64,000 nt of DNA from Rhodanobacteraceae bacterium ZG21-1 (GCA_021390615.1 JAJEJU010000025.1:1736001-1800000), one strand, 5' to 3'. Positions 17,338 to 26,973 are shown, numbered from the stretch's first letter. Notes: generated by a model from the letters alone, not told the origin. Program-made: numbers and translations.

Positions 17338-19641
17338 ATGAAGAGCAGTCACCTGAACCTGTATGTCTCCATCCTCGCCGCACTCGTGGCGCTGCCCATC
17401 GCGCCGCATGCGCAGGCAGCCGCGACCACCAACGCGCTCGCCGGCATCGACACGGCGGAAACCCCGCGCGTGACGCAGACCGTCAACGCCAACGCAGTGG
17501 CACCCCTGCAGAACACCCATCTTTCCCTGCTGGATCGCGCGACGCCCTCAGCCAGCGTGGCCGACGACACGCCGATGAACCACATGCAGCTGGTGCTCAA
17601 GCGCAGCGCGCTGCGTCAGTCGGCACTCGACGCCCTGATGGCCGCGCAGCACGATCCGCAGTCGCCGAAGTTCCATCGCTGGCTGACCCCGCAGCAATAC
17701 GGCGCCGCCTTCGGCGTGGCCGACGCCGACATCGCCGCAGTGACCTCGTGGCTGCAGGCGCAGGGCTTCACCGTGCACGGCGTGTATCCGAACAAGATGC
17801 AGATCGACTTCAGCGGCAACGCCGGCCAGGTGAAGCGCGCCTTCCACACCCAGGAAAACCGCTACACCCTCAACAGCGTCAGCCACATCGCCAACAGCGG
17901 CGACATCAGCGTGCCCAATGCGTTGCAGGGCGTCATCAGCGGCGCCGCCGGACTCACCGACCTGCATCCGCAGAAGCAGCACATCGCGCCGCGCGTCGCG
18001 CAATTCAACACCGGCACGCAGAAATTCAAGCTCGATGAAGCGAGCAGCGCCTCGAAGGCGGCCAACGGCCCGATCAAGCCGCAGGCGATCGGCTTCACCA
18101 ACGGCGCGCGCGGCCTGGTGCCCTACGACCTGGCCAAGATGTACGGCGTCGACCAGCTGCGCAGCAGCGGCATCACCGGCAAGGGCATCACCATCGCGGT
18201 GGTCGAGGACAGCTCGATGGTGCCGGCCGACTGGACCAACTTCGTCAGCCAGTTCAACCTCACCAGCTTCGGCGGCAGCTACGCGCAGATCCAGCCGCAG
18301 GCCACCGGCTTCACCAACTGCATCGACCCGACCATCGCCAATCCCGGCGAAGACGACGGCGAGACCCTGCTCGACGCCGAATGGTCCACCGCGATGGCGC
18401 CGGGCGCGCATATCGTGGTCGCCAGCTGCGACGATTCCAACGGCAGCAACTTCTTTGGCGGGGTGTTCACCGCGGCCACCAACCTGATCAACGGCAGCGA
18501 CCGCCCGAACGTGATCAGCGCCAGCTACGGCTACGGCGAAGGCTATACCGACGCGGCCAGCAAGAGCGCGATCGATCTGATGTGGGCGCAGGCCGACGTG
18601 GAAGGCATCTCGGTGTTCGTCTCCAGCGGCGACTCCGGCTCCAACCCCAGCTTCAACGGCAGCGTGATCGCCGGCGTAGGCGTCGACGCCAATGCGCTCG
18701 GCACCTCGCCCAACGTCACCGTGGTCGGCGGCACCGACACCGCCGACGTGCTCGACGGCACCACCAGCAAGTACTTCAGCAAGACGCTCAACTCGGAATA
18801 CGGCTCGGCGCTGTCCTACGTGCCGGAGATTCCCTGGAACCAGTCCTGCGGCAACAGCGTCGCCGCCACCTCGATGGGCTTCGCCAGCGCGCTGGCCTTC
18901 TGCAAGGAATACCTGAAGTACGACCCGTACGGTTACTACATCACCTCGGAAGGCGGCAGCGGCGGCCCGTCCTCGGTGGACCGCAAGCCGGCCTGGCAGC
19001 GGCAGATCCGCAACGCCGCCAAGGACCAGTCGCGCGACGTGCCCGACGTGGCCTTGTTCGCCGACTCGTACGGCAACGACACCTTCGTCATCACCTGTAC
19101 CGCGGCCTACCCCTGTACGCCCAACTTCACCGCGCCGGTGGAACTGAGCGGCGGCACCTCGCTGAGCTCGCCGATGTTCGCCGGCATCCAGGCGCTGATC
19201 GACCAGGGCCTGGCCGCGCGCGGGCTGGACGCCAGCCAGGGCAATGCCGCACCGACCCTGTATGCGCTGGCCGCGCAGGAATACGGCGGTGCCAGCGGCG
19301 CGGCGCCGACCAGCCTGGCCGCCTGCAATGCCGACAACGGCGCCAAGGGCACGGCGGGCTGCGTGTTCCACAACGTCACCCGCAGCGGCATCTCGGCGCA
19401 GTGCATCCAGCAGCTGCCCTCGCTGGTCACGCCGGACTGCTACTTCTACGGCACCGTGTCGAACTACGAGGGCCTGTTCGGCCCGGTCCAGGTGGGGCTG
19501 ACCTCGACCAGCGCGACGCAGTACAACGCCAAGACGGCAGCGTACTTGTCCCAGCCCGGCTGGAGCTTCGCCGCCGGCCTCGGTTCGGTCAACGCGAAGA
19601 ACCTGCTGGCCGCGTGGAAGAGCTTCGTCAACGCACCCTGA
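17338..19641 (+). CDS. Secreted S53 (sedolisin/kumamolisin) peptidase with pro-domain
   Basis: 767 residues, ATG with CCGGAGGAA upstream. Signal peptide (about 1-27, ...PHAQA), then a pro-kumamolisin activation domain (about 45-205: LDALMAAQHDPQSPKFHRWL, QYGAAFGV). The S53 catalytic domain starts near 260. The sedolisin triad is visible as Glu342 and Asp346 (GETLLDAEW) and Ser608 in SGGTSLSSP. Asp432 in the SSGDSG stretch fits the oxyanion Asp. A C-terminal calcium-site-like region follows (GWSFAAGLGSVNA). These are acid-active endopeptidases whose pro-domain self-cleaves after export. A strong terminator follows, so it is monocistronic. Confidence 0.95.
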   Translation: MKSSHLNLYVSILAALVALPIAPHAQAAATTNALAGIDTAETPRVTQTVNANAVAPLQNTHLSLLDRATPSASVADDTPMNHMQLVLKRSALRQSALDALMAAQHDPQSPKFHRWLTPQQYGAAFGVADADIAAVTSWLQAQGFTVHGVYPNKMQIDFSGNAGQVKRAFHTQENRYTLNSVSHIANSGDISVPNALQGVISGAAGLTDLHPQKQHIAPRVAQFNTGTQKFKLDEASSASKAANGPIKPQAIGFTNGARGLVPYDLAKMYGVDQLRSSGITGKGITIAVVEDSSMVPADWTNFVSQFNLTSFGGSYAQIQPQATGFTNCIDPTIANPGEDDGETLLDAEWSTAMAPGAHIVVASCDDSNGSNFFGGVFTAATNLINGSDRPNVISASYGYGEGYTDAASKSAIDLMWAQADVEGISVFVSSGDSGSNPSFNGSVIAGVGVDANALGTSPNVTVVGGTDTADVLDGTTSKYFSKTLNSEYGSALSYVPEIPWNQSCGNSVAATSMGFASALAFCKEYLKYDPYGYYITSEGGSGGPSSVDRKPAWQRQIRNAAKDQSRDVPDVALFADSYGNDTFVITCTAAYPCTPNFTAPVELSGGTSLSSPMFAGIQALIDQGLAARGLDASQGNAAPTLYALAAQEYGGASGAAPTSLAACNADNGAKGTAGCVFHNVTRSGISAQCIQQLPSLVTPDCYFYGTVSNYEGLFGPVQVGLTSTSATQYNAKTAAYLSQPGWSFAAGLGSVNAKNLLAAWKSFVNAP

Positions 19642-19670
19642 CCCGGCGCCGCTGATCCTGCCGATATGAA

Positions 19671-19703
19671 CGCCCCCGGCTCGCTGCCGGGGGCGTTTTG
19701 GTT
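19671..19703 (+). terminator. Rho-independent terminator of the S53 peptidase gene
   Basis: Perfect 10-bp arms CGCCCCCGGC/GCCGGGGGCG (19671-19680, 19686-19695) with a 5-nt loop, then TTTTGGTTTT, 30 bp past the stop. Confidence 0.93.
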
Positions 19704-19798
19704 TTGCCGCCGATGTAGAACATGAAAGACTTCGTGCGCCGCCGGCATGGCCGACCAGTGCAGGCCTGACGAAATCTTCAAGAGCTATCGCCGAGCGC

Positions 19799-20644
19799 TC
19801 AGTGTCTGGCGACAGGCGCCGCAAAGCGCCGCTGATGCGCCGCCTCGGTGGCGTCGTCGGCGGGGTACATGCATTCCAGCCGCAGCTCCTGCGCCGCCAC
19901 CGTCTGCGGCGTTCCCACCGTGCTGACCAGCGAGAAGTAGCGCAGCGTCACGTCCCCGTCGACCAGGCCGATCGGCACGAAGGGCAGCGAGGAGGGCAGC
20001 GTCGCGCTGCGATCGGTCTTCCAGTCGCGCGGCACGCCCGGGTAGGCGAGCAAGGCGTCGAGCAGGCCCTGGGTGCGGCCGTCGATCACCTGGCCCACCG
20101 CTTCGCGATACACCCGCTGCAGCAGGCTGCGCGCCACGTCGTCCCAGTGCTCCACGAAGGGACGCAGGCCCTCCGGATCGAAGATCAGATGCAGCAGGTT
20201 GCGCGGTGTTTCGCGCGCGGCGAGGTCGACGAAATGACCGAACAAGCGCGGCGCCGCCTCGTTGCTCATCAGCACGTTCCAGTGGCGGTCCAGCACGATC
20301 GCCGGAAACGGCTCGTGCTGGCGCAGCACACGCTCGAGCGTGCCGACCACGCGCTGCATCTCCTGCGCATTCCACGGTGCTTCGGAATACGCCGGGGCGT
20401 AGCCGGCGGCGAGGAACAGCGCGTTGCGCTCGCGTAGCGGCACCTGCAGCGTCCGCGCCAGCGCCAGCAGGGTTTCCCGGCCCGGCACGCTGCGCCCGCT
20501 TTCGATAAAGCTGATCTGGCGCTGCGAGACGCCGGCCTCGAGCGACAGCTCGAGCTGGCTCACCCCGCGCACGCCGCGCCAGTAGCGCAGCAACTCGCCC
20601 AGCGCGTGTGGCGCAGTGTTCGGATCCACAGCGGCGATACGCAT
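19799..20644 (-). CDS. XRE helix-turn-helix regulator with MmyB-like ligand domain
   Basis: 281 residues from the ATG at 20644 (GGAGGAAGG upstream). HTH_3 domain at about 13-70 (LGELLRYWRGVRGVSQLELSLEAGVSQRQISFIESGRSVP). It is followed by an MmyB-like PAS-type domain (about 95-280) with the diagnostic PAIVLDRHWNVLMSNEAAPRLFG. MmyB-type regulators bind a fatty-acid-like ligand and usually control a nearby oxidoreductase. The nearest candidate here is the carboxymuconolactone-decarboxylase family gene 352 bp upstream on the same strand. The target is inferred only from proximity. Confidence 0.88.
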   Translation of the reverse strand: MRIAAVDPNTAPHALGELLRYWRGVRGVSQLELSLEAGVSQRQISFIESGRSVPGRETLLALARTLQVPLRERNALFLAAGYAPAYSEAPWNAQEMQRVVGTLERVLRQHEPFPAIVLDRHWNVLMSNEAAPRLFGHFVDLAARETPRNLLHLIFDPEGLRPFVEHWDDVARSLLQRVYREAVGQVIDGRTQGLLDALLAYPGVPRDWKTDRSATLPSSLPFVPIGLVDGDVTLRYFSLVSTVGTPQTVAAQELRLECMYPADDATEAAHQRRFAAPVARH

Positions 20645-20995
20645 CGGCCTTCCTCCATCGAAACAGGGCAGGAACTCGAAGCCCGTGCAAAGTTGCGCAC
20701 AGTGCGCTCCGGGCCGGCGTTCCATCTCGTGATCGCATCTCATGGGCGCACAGGCCCGGCAAGCACCAGAAAGTGTATGCCGATGCCTGGGCTGACGATA
20801 AAGACGGTTCGCGAGCCGCTGCATGCGAAGCAAGGGCTGGCTGACCGACAACGGCCAAGCGGCTCGTTGCTCGCTCGGCGTAGCTCGCAACTCAGCTCTC
20901 CACCATCGTCGGCCGGACAGTCCTGCGATCCGAAGCTCGGCTCGCTGCCGAGCATCGACACAGCAAGGCGAGCCACGGAAAGCCGGAACCGACGC
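20645..20995. other. Intergenic, no gene seen
   Basis: 351 bp between the CMD-family gene and the MmyB-type regulator. Open frames lack ribosome sites or family features. Confidence 0.55.
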
Positions 20996-21553
20996 TCAGG
21001 ATGCGGACGCCTGCCAGGCATAGGCCTCGAACGGCGCCTCGAGCTCAGGCTGGGTGACGCTGCTGGTGTAATTGGTGATGGCGGAGGCGGCGACTACCGC
21101 GACAACCTCGAGCAGCTGCTCGGGGCTGAAGCCCGCCTTGAAGAAAACCTCCTGCTCGGAACGGCTCAAGCGGCCGCGCTGTTCGATCAAGCGGCGCGCC
21201 ACCGTCGACAACGCGGCTGATCCGACCTCGCCGGGCACGCCGCCGCGGCGGATCGCGTCGACGTCGGCCTGGGGCACGCCTTGCTGCAGGGCGAGCGCGG
21301 AGTGAAACGCGACCGGCCAGGCGCTGGCATTGGTCACCGCATTGGTCAACAGCAGGACCTGGATCTGCGACTCGCTGAGGCTGCCGGCATGCACGCGCTC
21401 GAACAGGCCGATGAAGCCGTTGATCAGCATCGGCGAGGCCGCCATCTTGGCCGCGATGTTCGGCACCAGGCCGAATACTTGCTGCAGCCGCTGCAGCACC
21501 GGCTGCGAGGCGGCGGGAGCGGAGGCGAGGGTGTAGCTGGGATAGTGCGACAT
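20996..21553 (-). CDS. Carboxymuconolactone decarboxylase (AhpD-like) family protein
   Basis: 185 residues from the ATG at 21553 (GAGGAC upstream). All-helical AhpD-like pattern: FGLVPNIAAKMAASPMLINGFIGLFERVHAGSLSESQIQVLLLTNAVTNASAWPVAFHSALA. The family's CxxC redox motif (E..CxxC..H) is replaced by NASAWPVAFH: both cysteines are absent while the following His is kept. It is therefore unlikely to be a peroxidase-reductase of the AhpD kind. Its reaction is unknown. Confidence 0.83.
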   Translation of the reverse strand: MSHYPSYTLASAPAASQPVLQRLQQVFGLVPNIAAKMAASPMLINGFIGLFERVHAGSLSESQIQVLLLTNAVTNASAWPVAFHSALALQQGVPQADVDAIRRGGVPGEVGSAALSTVARRLIEQRGRLSRSEQEVFFKAGFSPEQLLEVVAVVAASAITNYTSSVTQPELEAPFEAYAWQASAS

Positions 21554-21859
21554 GGGGATGTCCTCGATGACGCGCGCTGCCGGGCCTGGCAGCGCGGTGA
21601 TCGAAGCGTAGGGACGGCCATGCCGCGCGCCAATTACATGGCATGTCATCGTGCTGCGGCGAGGCGCTGCAAACGACATGTCTGGAAGCAAAAGCCTCGA
21701 AGCACGGGCCTCGAAACGCAGGCTTCGCGGCGCCGACCTCGTCGACATCCATCCACAATAGCCTGCCCTGAAGCAGGCCGCTGCCGATGCCGCTCGATCA
21801 CCCCGGCATCGCCTCGCCGCCGCCGATGCGCCGCGGCGGCGCTCCCGCCAGGCGAACGC
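21554..21859. other. Intergenic, no gene seen
   Basis: 306 bp between the CMD-family gene and the ester hydrolase stop; no gene, terminator or repeat is evident. Confidence 0.5.
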
Positions 21860-23782
21860 TTACTTAGCCTGCTCGACCACCGGCAGGCTGATGAAGCTGG
21901 CCGCGTCCGGGGTGTGCCACACGCGCTGGGTCGCGCGCTGGTAGTCCTCCGGCTTGGCGTCGAAGATGTTCGGCACGAAGCGCTGCGGGTTGCGGTCGTA
22001 CAGCGGGAACAGGCTGGACTGCACCTGCACCATGATGCGGTGGCCGGGCTGGAACACATGATTTGCCTGCGGCAGGCCGAACACATAGGGCAAGGGCTGA
22101 TCCGACGCGATCGCCTCAGGGTGTTCGAAGCTCTGCCGATAGCGGCCGCGGAAGATGTCCAGCGCGATCGGCAGCTCGTAGCCGCCCATGGTGGGGTTGG
22201 ACGGCACCTGATCGGGATACACGTCGATCAGCTTCACCACCCAGTCGCTGTCGCTGCCGCTGGTCGAGGCGACCAGGTGCACGATCGGCGGGCCGGCGAT
22301 ATGCAGCGGCGCGGTCAGCGGTGCGCTGACGTAGGTCAGCACGTCGGTACGGCCGTCGACGAAGCGCTGGTCGTGCACCAGCCAGCGCGTCCAGGCGTCG
22401 TGGTCGGCGAAGCTGATCGGCCGCGGCAGGTAGGGCACCGGCTTGGCCGGATCGGAGACGTATTCGTCGTACTTGGCCTGCCCGGCCGCCGGCGCCTCGA
22501 ACGACAGCTGCTGTCCGGCGACGAGGTAGAGCGGCTTGGCGCTGTTCGCGCAGCCGTGCTCGCAGCTCAGCGGCCAGTGCGTGTAGCGGTCCCAGTGATT
22601 CTCGCCGGTGTTGTAGATCAGCACCGGCGGCGTGGACGCCTTTGGCGCGCCATCGACCAGGTATTGATTGAAGAACGGCAGCAGCACGTCGCGGCGGAAC
22701 TGCAGGGCGGTGTCGCCGTCCCACTGCAGTGCGCCCAGCGAGCTGCCGTCGTAGTTCACCTGGCTGTGCCGCCACGGGCCCATCACCAGGAAATTCTTGT
22801 CGTTGCCGCGGTCCTTCGGCTCCATCACTTCGTAGCAATGGATCGCGCCCCACATGTCTTCCTGATCCCACAGGCCCTGCAGCCACATGGTCGGCACCTG
22901 CAGCGGCTGCTGCGCCATGATCTTGTCCAGCGCCTGGCCCTGCCAGAACGCGTCGTAGGCCGGATGCTCGTGCAGCTTGCGCCAGAACGCCAGCTGCTCC
23001 AGCCCGGCCGCGCGCGCGAAGTCGCCGGTCGAACCGGCGCTCAGGAAGTTGCTGTAGTCGTCGTAGCCTTCGCGCGGGATCGGCGCACCCTTGTCCTTCT
23101 TGGTGTTCTGGCCGGTGATGTAGTCGAGGTTGACCTGCCGGAACGCGCCGTAGTGGAACCAGTCGTCGCCCATCCAGCCGTCGACCATCGGGCTTTCCGG
23201 CGCAGCCACCTTCAGTGCGGGATGCGGATGGATCAGCGCCATCACCACGGTGAAGCCCTCGTAGGACGAGCCGATCATGCCGACCTTGCCGTTCGACTCG
23301 GGCAGGTGCTTCACCAGCCAGTCGATGGTGTCGTAGGCGTCGGTGGAGTGGTCCACCGCGCTGTCGTTCAGCGGCCCGCGCAGCGGACGGGTCATCACGT
23401 AGTCGCCTTCCGAGCCGTACTTGCCGCGGATGTCCTGGAACACCCGGATATAGCCGGCGCGCACGAACATCTCATCGCTCTGCGGCAACTCCGACAGCAT
23501 GTGCGGCGACTCGATCCGCGCCGCCCGCCCGCTGGCGTCGTAGGGCGTGCGGGTGAGCAGGATCGGCGCGTGGCTGGCGCCCTTCGGGATCACGATCACC
23601 GTATGCAGCCTCACGCCGTCGCGCATCGGGATCATCACCTCGCGCTTGACGTAGTCGTAGCTGGCGGTGGGCGCCTCGAAGCTGGACGGGATGTCCGGGG
23701 TCAGCGGCGCGGTCTGCGCCGCAGCGGCGGCGGACATGGCCAGCGATACGGCGGCAGCGAGGGCGATCAGGGAGGGGCGCAT
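21860..23782 (-). CDS. Alpha-amino-acid ester hydrolase (CocE/NonD, S15-like)
   Basis: 640 residues from the ATG at 23782. Signal peptide about 1-22 (SAAAAAQ). Alpha/beta-hydrolase domain with nucleophile elbow GSSYEG (Ser173), Asp306 in GLWDQEDMWG and His339 in GPWRHSQ. These positions sit one residue below the S174/D307/H340 triad I recall for the Xanthomonas citri enzyme, and the AAPESPMVDGWMGDDWFHYGAF stretch is characteristic. A helical cap and a C-terminal jelly-roll domain (about 420-640) complete the CocE architecture. These enzymes hydrolyse or transfer alpha-amino acyl groups, including those of ampicillin and cephalexin; the natural substrate is unclear. Expected in the periplasm. 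Confidence 0.92.
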   Translation of the reverse strand: MRPSLIALAAAVSLAMSAAAAAQTAPLTPDIPSSFEAPTASYDYVKREVMIPMRDGVRLHTVIVIPKGASHAPILLTRTPYDASGRAARIESPHMLSELPQSDEMFVRAGYIRVFQDIRGKYGSEGDYVMTRPLRGPLNDSAVDHSTDAYDTIDWLVKHLPESNGKVGMIGSSYEGFTVVMALIHPHPALKVAAPESPMVDGWMGDDWFHYGAFRQVNLDYITGQNTKKDKGAPIPREGYDDYSNFLSAGSTGDFARAAGLEQLAFWRKLHEHPAYDAFWQGQALDKIMAQQPLQVPTMWLQGLWDQEDMWGAIHCYEVMEPKDRGNDKNFLVMGPWRHSQVNYDGSSLGALQWDGDTALQFRRDVLLPFFNQYLVDGAPKASTPPVLIYNTGENHWDRYTHWPLSCEHGCANSAKPLYLVAGQQLSFEAPAAGQAKYDEYVSDPAKPVPYLPRPISFADHDAWTRWLVHDQRFVDGRTDVLTYVSAPLTAPLHIAGPPIVHLVASTSGSDSDWVVKLIDVYPDQVPSNPTMGGYELPIALDIFRGRYRQSFEHPEAIASDQPLPYVFGLPQANHVFQPGHRIMVQVQSSLFPLYDRNPQRFVPNIFDAKPEDYQRATQRVWHTPDAASFISLPVVEQAK

Positions 23783-23794
23783 GAGAGCTCCGGT

Positions 23795-23823
23795 GCGCAA
23801 CGCTCTTCGGCGTAGCGTTGCGC
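23795..23823 (-). promoter_or_regulatory. 9-bp inverted repeat in the ester hydrolase leader
   Basis: Perfect arms GCGCAACGC/GCGTTGCGC with an 11-nt loop, 12 bp upstream of the start codon and directly before its GGAG. In mRNA it would form a stable hairpin beside the ribosome site. As DNA it shares the GCGCAA...TTGCGC half-sites found before the S53 peptidase gene. Confidence 0.5.
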
Positions 23824-23945
23824 CATGAAGTGAGGGAAAGGCGCACGGCGGCGCAGCAGCTCGACTTTATCGGCAAGCCCCGCCGCGATACACCCATGAC
23901 TTCCAGCACACGGCGCCGCTGGATCAGGCTTGCGCTTGCTTCGAT

Positions 23946-24128
23946 GGCGAGAAGTGCAGCCGCGTACGCTCGGTCGGCACGTTCCTGGGCCGGCTCGCGC
24001 GCCCGTCAGTCGTGTTCTCTCGCCGGCCAAGCAGCCCTCGCGCCGGCGGCGAGAAGTGCGGCCGCACGCTAGGTCTGCACGTTCCTGGGCTGGCTCGCGC
24101 GCCCGTCAGCCGTGTTCTCTCACAGGCC
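23946..24128. repeat. Direct repeat, two ~82-bp copies
   Basis: Copies at 23946-24028 and 24048-24128, period 102 bp. They share GGCGAGAAGTGC, GCACGTTCCTGGGC and GGCTCGCGCGCCCGTCAG blocks, with scattered substitutions and small indels. They sit in an 828-bp stretch (23783-24610) between the ester hydrolase and the TonB receptor in which I see no gene. Confidence 0.7.
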
Positions 24129-24610
24129 AGGCAAATGTCGACGCGCACGTCGGGAAAACAGCGCAAGCAGCCAGCCATGCAGGCGGCCGGTGTTTGCACC
24201 AGCCTGCATGCAGCTTCGAGTGCCCGCCGCAGCGCGCTGTCTTGTCGGCGCCGTGGTGCGACGGCGAAGCATGCACGGAAAGGCCTGCCGGGGCGTCGGC
24301 AGGAAGCTCGCTTCATTTTCGCGGGCGCATCGAGGTGGCAGGCGCATGCACGGGCGCTCGAAAAGCCAGGCCATGCCTCGCGTACCTGTCGGACAGCGTG
24401 CCCGGCAAGGATCAGGGGGTATGCCTTCTTCGGGCCATCTTTCTCTTCGGGCACGCAAAGAAAGGCCATGCGGCGGCCGCCAGCCAGCCGATGCTGCTCG
24501 CGATCAAGAACCTCGCATGAAAAGCCTATCTCGAGTCGGCATGGCACGATCGCCGGATGCTCTGGCCGCCATCGCTCACGCGTCGGCCAGAGCGCTCGTG
24601 AGGCCGGCTT

Positions 24611-26902
24611 TTACAGCTCGGTGCGGAATTCGATGCCGATGATCCGCGGATCGCTGACGAAGGCGGTGCGGTTGTCGAAGTCGATCGCGCCGGTGATCGA
24701 CTTCTTGTTGGTGATATTGCGGCCGTACAGGGCGATCTCGCGCTTGCCGAAATCCCAGTCGTAGCCCAACCGCAGGCCGCCGGTCAGCAGCGGTTTGCTG
24801 TTGAACTCGGTGGAGTCGTACAGGAAGAAGTCCACCTTGCTGCGGTAGTTCCAGTCGGTGTAGACGAAGAACTCGCCGCTGTCGCCGTACGGAATGCCGT
24901 AGCGCGCGGTGATCGTGCCCACCCACTTCGGCGCGTTCGGCAGGCCGTTGCCGTTGATGTCGGCATTGCCCAGCGCATTGGTCGGGTCGAGGATGGTGCA
25001 GATGGTGCCGCCGCCGCAGGCCTGCACCGACAGGCCCGGATCGCGCAACTTGGTGTAGTTGTAGCTGCCGCCGGCGGTGAGGATGAACTGCGGGGTGACG
25101 TAGGCCTCCGCATCGAACTCGACGCCGTGGCCGTCGGTCTTCTTGGCGTTGAGCAGCCGGGTCAGGTTGGAGTCGCCGCCCACCGCAGTGAGCTGCTGGT
25201 TGTGCATGATGTACTTGTAGATGTCCGCGTTGAAGCGCAGCTTGCCGTCCAGCGCCAGGGTCTTGATGCCCACTTCCTCCGACGCGATGGTCTCGGCCTT
25301 GGCCTGGGTCAGCACGTAGGAGCGGCCCTGCAGGCTGGGCGCACGGTAGCCGCTGGACACCTTGGCGTAGAGGTTGACGTCCTTGGTCCAGGCCCAGGTG
25401 GCGGTGAGGTCGCCGGTCCAGTGCGAGTAGTCGGGGTTCGCGGTCAGCGGTACGCCGATCGGCTGGGTCGGGTCGGTGTTGTACAGCCACTCGGTGCTGT
25501 ACTTCTTCTTGTCGTGCGACCAGCGCGTGCCGGCGCGCAGGCTGAAGTCGTCGGTGACCTTGTATTCGGCCGAGCCGAACAGCGCATAGGAGTTGGTCAC
25601 CTGATGCTGCGCGGCCAGGCTGGTCTCGGTGTTGCCGGTGGGGTCGTAGCCGAAGTCGTGGATGTCCAGGTCTTCGTAGAAGTAGTACACGCCGGCCTGC
25701 CAGTTGAAGGTATCCCAGTTGCGCGAGGCCAGCCGGAATTCCTGGGTCAGCTGCTTGAGGCCGGCGCCGTCGGCGGTCTCCACGTCGAACGGCACCTGCG
25801 AGCCGGCCGCCTGTCCCGGATCGGCCGGCGTGCCGTTGTACGGCGCGTAGCCGCCGTCGACGTCGCCCAGGCTGTAGGTGTTGGCGTGCTCGAAGCCGCT
25901 GATCGAGGTGAAGCTGAGGTCGCCGAAGTTCCAGTTCAGGTGCAGGTTGCTGCCCCAGGTGAACAGGTGCTGCGCGTTGCGGCCGTTCTGCGCCACCACG
26001 CCGCGGTCGAAGCCCGGCACCAGCGAGTCGCTGCCCTGCTCGATCGCGTTGGCGTAGTTGACGTTGGCGGTGCCCTGCAGCCAGCGCGCATGCGTGTTGA
26101 TCAGCGCGCTGAAGTCGTCGCTGGCCTGGTACAGCGCCTGCAGGCGGATCGCGCGGTCGTTGTAGGCGCCCAGCGCATCCTTCTTGCCGGTATAGGCGTT
26201 GTCGATCCAGTTGTCGCGGTGCTGGCCCAGCACCGAGATGCGCCCGGACCAGTTGCCGCCCAGCGAGCCGCCCAGCGCGGCCTCGACATTGGCGGTGCCC
26301 TTGGAGCCGTAGGACACGCTGGCGTAGCCGCTGGTCTCCTGGCTCGGCCGCACCGAGTCGAACTTGATCACGCCGGCCGGCGAGTTGCGTCCGAACAAGG
26401 TGCCTTGCGGGCCGCGCAGCACTTCCACCTGGTTCAGGTCGAACAGCGGGAAGCCCTTGAGGATCGGGTTCTCCTGCACGATGTCGTCGTACACCATCGA
26501 CACCGGCTGCGAGGCGTTGAGGTCGTAGTCGCTATTGCCCAGGCCGCGGATGTAGAAGCGCGGGAATTCGCGCCCGTAGGAGGTCTCCGCGTACACGCTG
26601 GGCGCGCGCGCCGCCAGCATCAGCACGGTGTCGCCCGAGTCGCCGAAGGCCTGCAGCTTCTCCGGCGAGATCACGCTGATCGAGATCGGCACTACCTGCA
26701 GGTTTTCCGCCTTCTTCTCGGCGGTGACAGTGATGGCCTGCAGCTCGGTGGCCTTCTTGGCGGCCGGCTTGGCCGGGGCGGCGGCGTCCTGCGACGGTTC
26801 GGCGGGCTGCGCCTGATCGGCCGCGTGGAGCACGCCGGAGGCGAGGGCAGCAGCGATCGACACGACCAGCACGGCGTGCCGCGGAAGGCGGGCGACGGTC
26901 AT
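24611..26902 (-). CDS. TonB-dependent receptor
   Basis: 763 residues from the ATG at 26902 (GGGGAA upstream). Signal peptide about 1-27 (GVLHAADQ), then an Ala/Pro/Lys-rich linker, a TonB box-like stretch (ELQAITVTAEKK, about 52-63) and the plug (about 65-180, VVPISISVISPEKLQAFG... VEVLRGPQGTLFGRNSPAGVI). The barrel ends GIEFRTEL. There is no STN domain, so it does not signal. The plug resembles receptors of the sphingomonad/IroN type that take carbohydrate, siderophore or aromatic ligands. A 9-bp stem without a T-run (24559-24567/24585-24593) follows the stop. Confidence 0.9.
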   Translation of the reverse strand: MTVARLPRHAVLVVSIAAALASGVLHAADQAQPAEPSQDAAAPAKPAAKKATELQAITVTAEKKAENLQVVPISISVISPEKLQAFGDSGDTVLMLAARAPSVYAETSYGREFPRFYIRGLGNSDYDLNASQPVSMVYDDIVQENPILKGFPLFDLNQVEVLRGPQGTLFGRNSPAGVIKFDSVRPSQETSGYASVSYGSKGTANVEAALGGSLGGNWSGRISVLGQHRDNWIDNAYTGKKDALGAYNDRAIRLQALYQASDDFSALINTHARWLQGTANVNYANAIEQGSDSLVPGFDRGVVAQNGRNAQHLFTWGSNLHLNWNFGDLSFTSISGFEHANTYSLGDVDGGYAPYNGTPADPGQAAGSQVPFDVETADGAGLKQLTQEFRLASRNWDTFNWQAGVYYFYEDLDIHDFGYDPTGNTETSLAAQHQVTNSYALFGSAEYKVTDDFSLRAGTRWSHDKKKYSTEWLYNTDPTQPIGVPLTANPDYSHWTGDLTATWAWTKDVNLYAKVSSGYRAPSLQGRSYVLTQAKAETIASEEVGIKTLALDGKLRFNADIYKYIMHNQQLTAVGGDSNLTRLLNAKKTDGHGVEFDAEAYVTPQFILTAGGSYNYTKLRDPGLSVQACGGGTICTILDPTNALGNADINGNGLPNAPKWVGTITARYGIPYGDSGEFFVYTDWNYRSKVDFFLYDSTEFNSKPLLTGGLRLGYDWDFGKREIALYGRNITNKKSITGAIDFDNRTAFVSDPRIIGIEFRTEL

Positions 26903-26973
26903 CGGGTATTCCCCAGGTGATAAGAGATGGCAGGCGGTTGCCGCACCCCAAGGCGTCAACCGAAGGACACATT

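Noticed and set aside
24559-24593. 9-bp stem just after the TonB receptor stop as a terminator
   Set aside because: Arms are perfect but the loop is 17 nt and no T-run follows on the minus strand.
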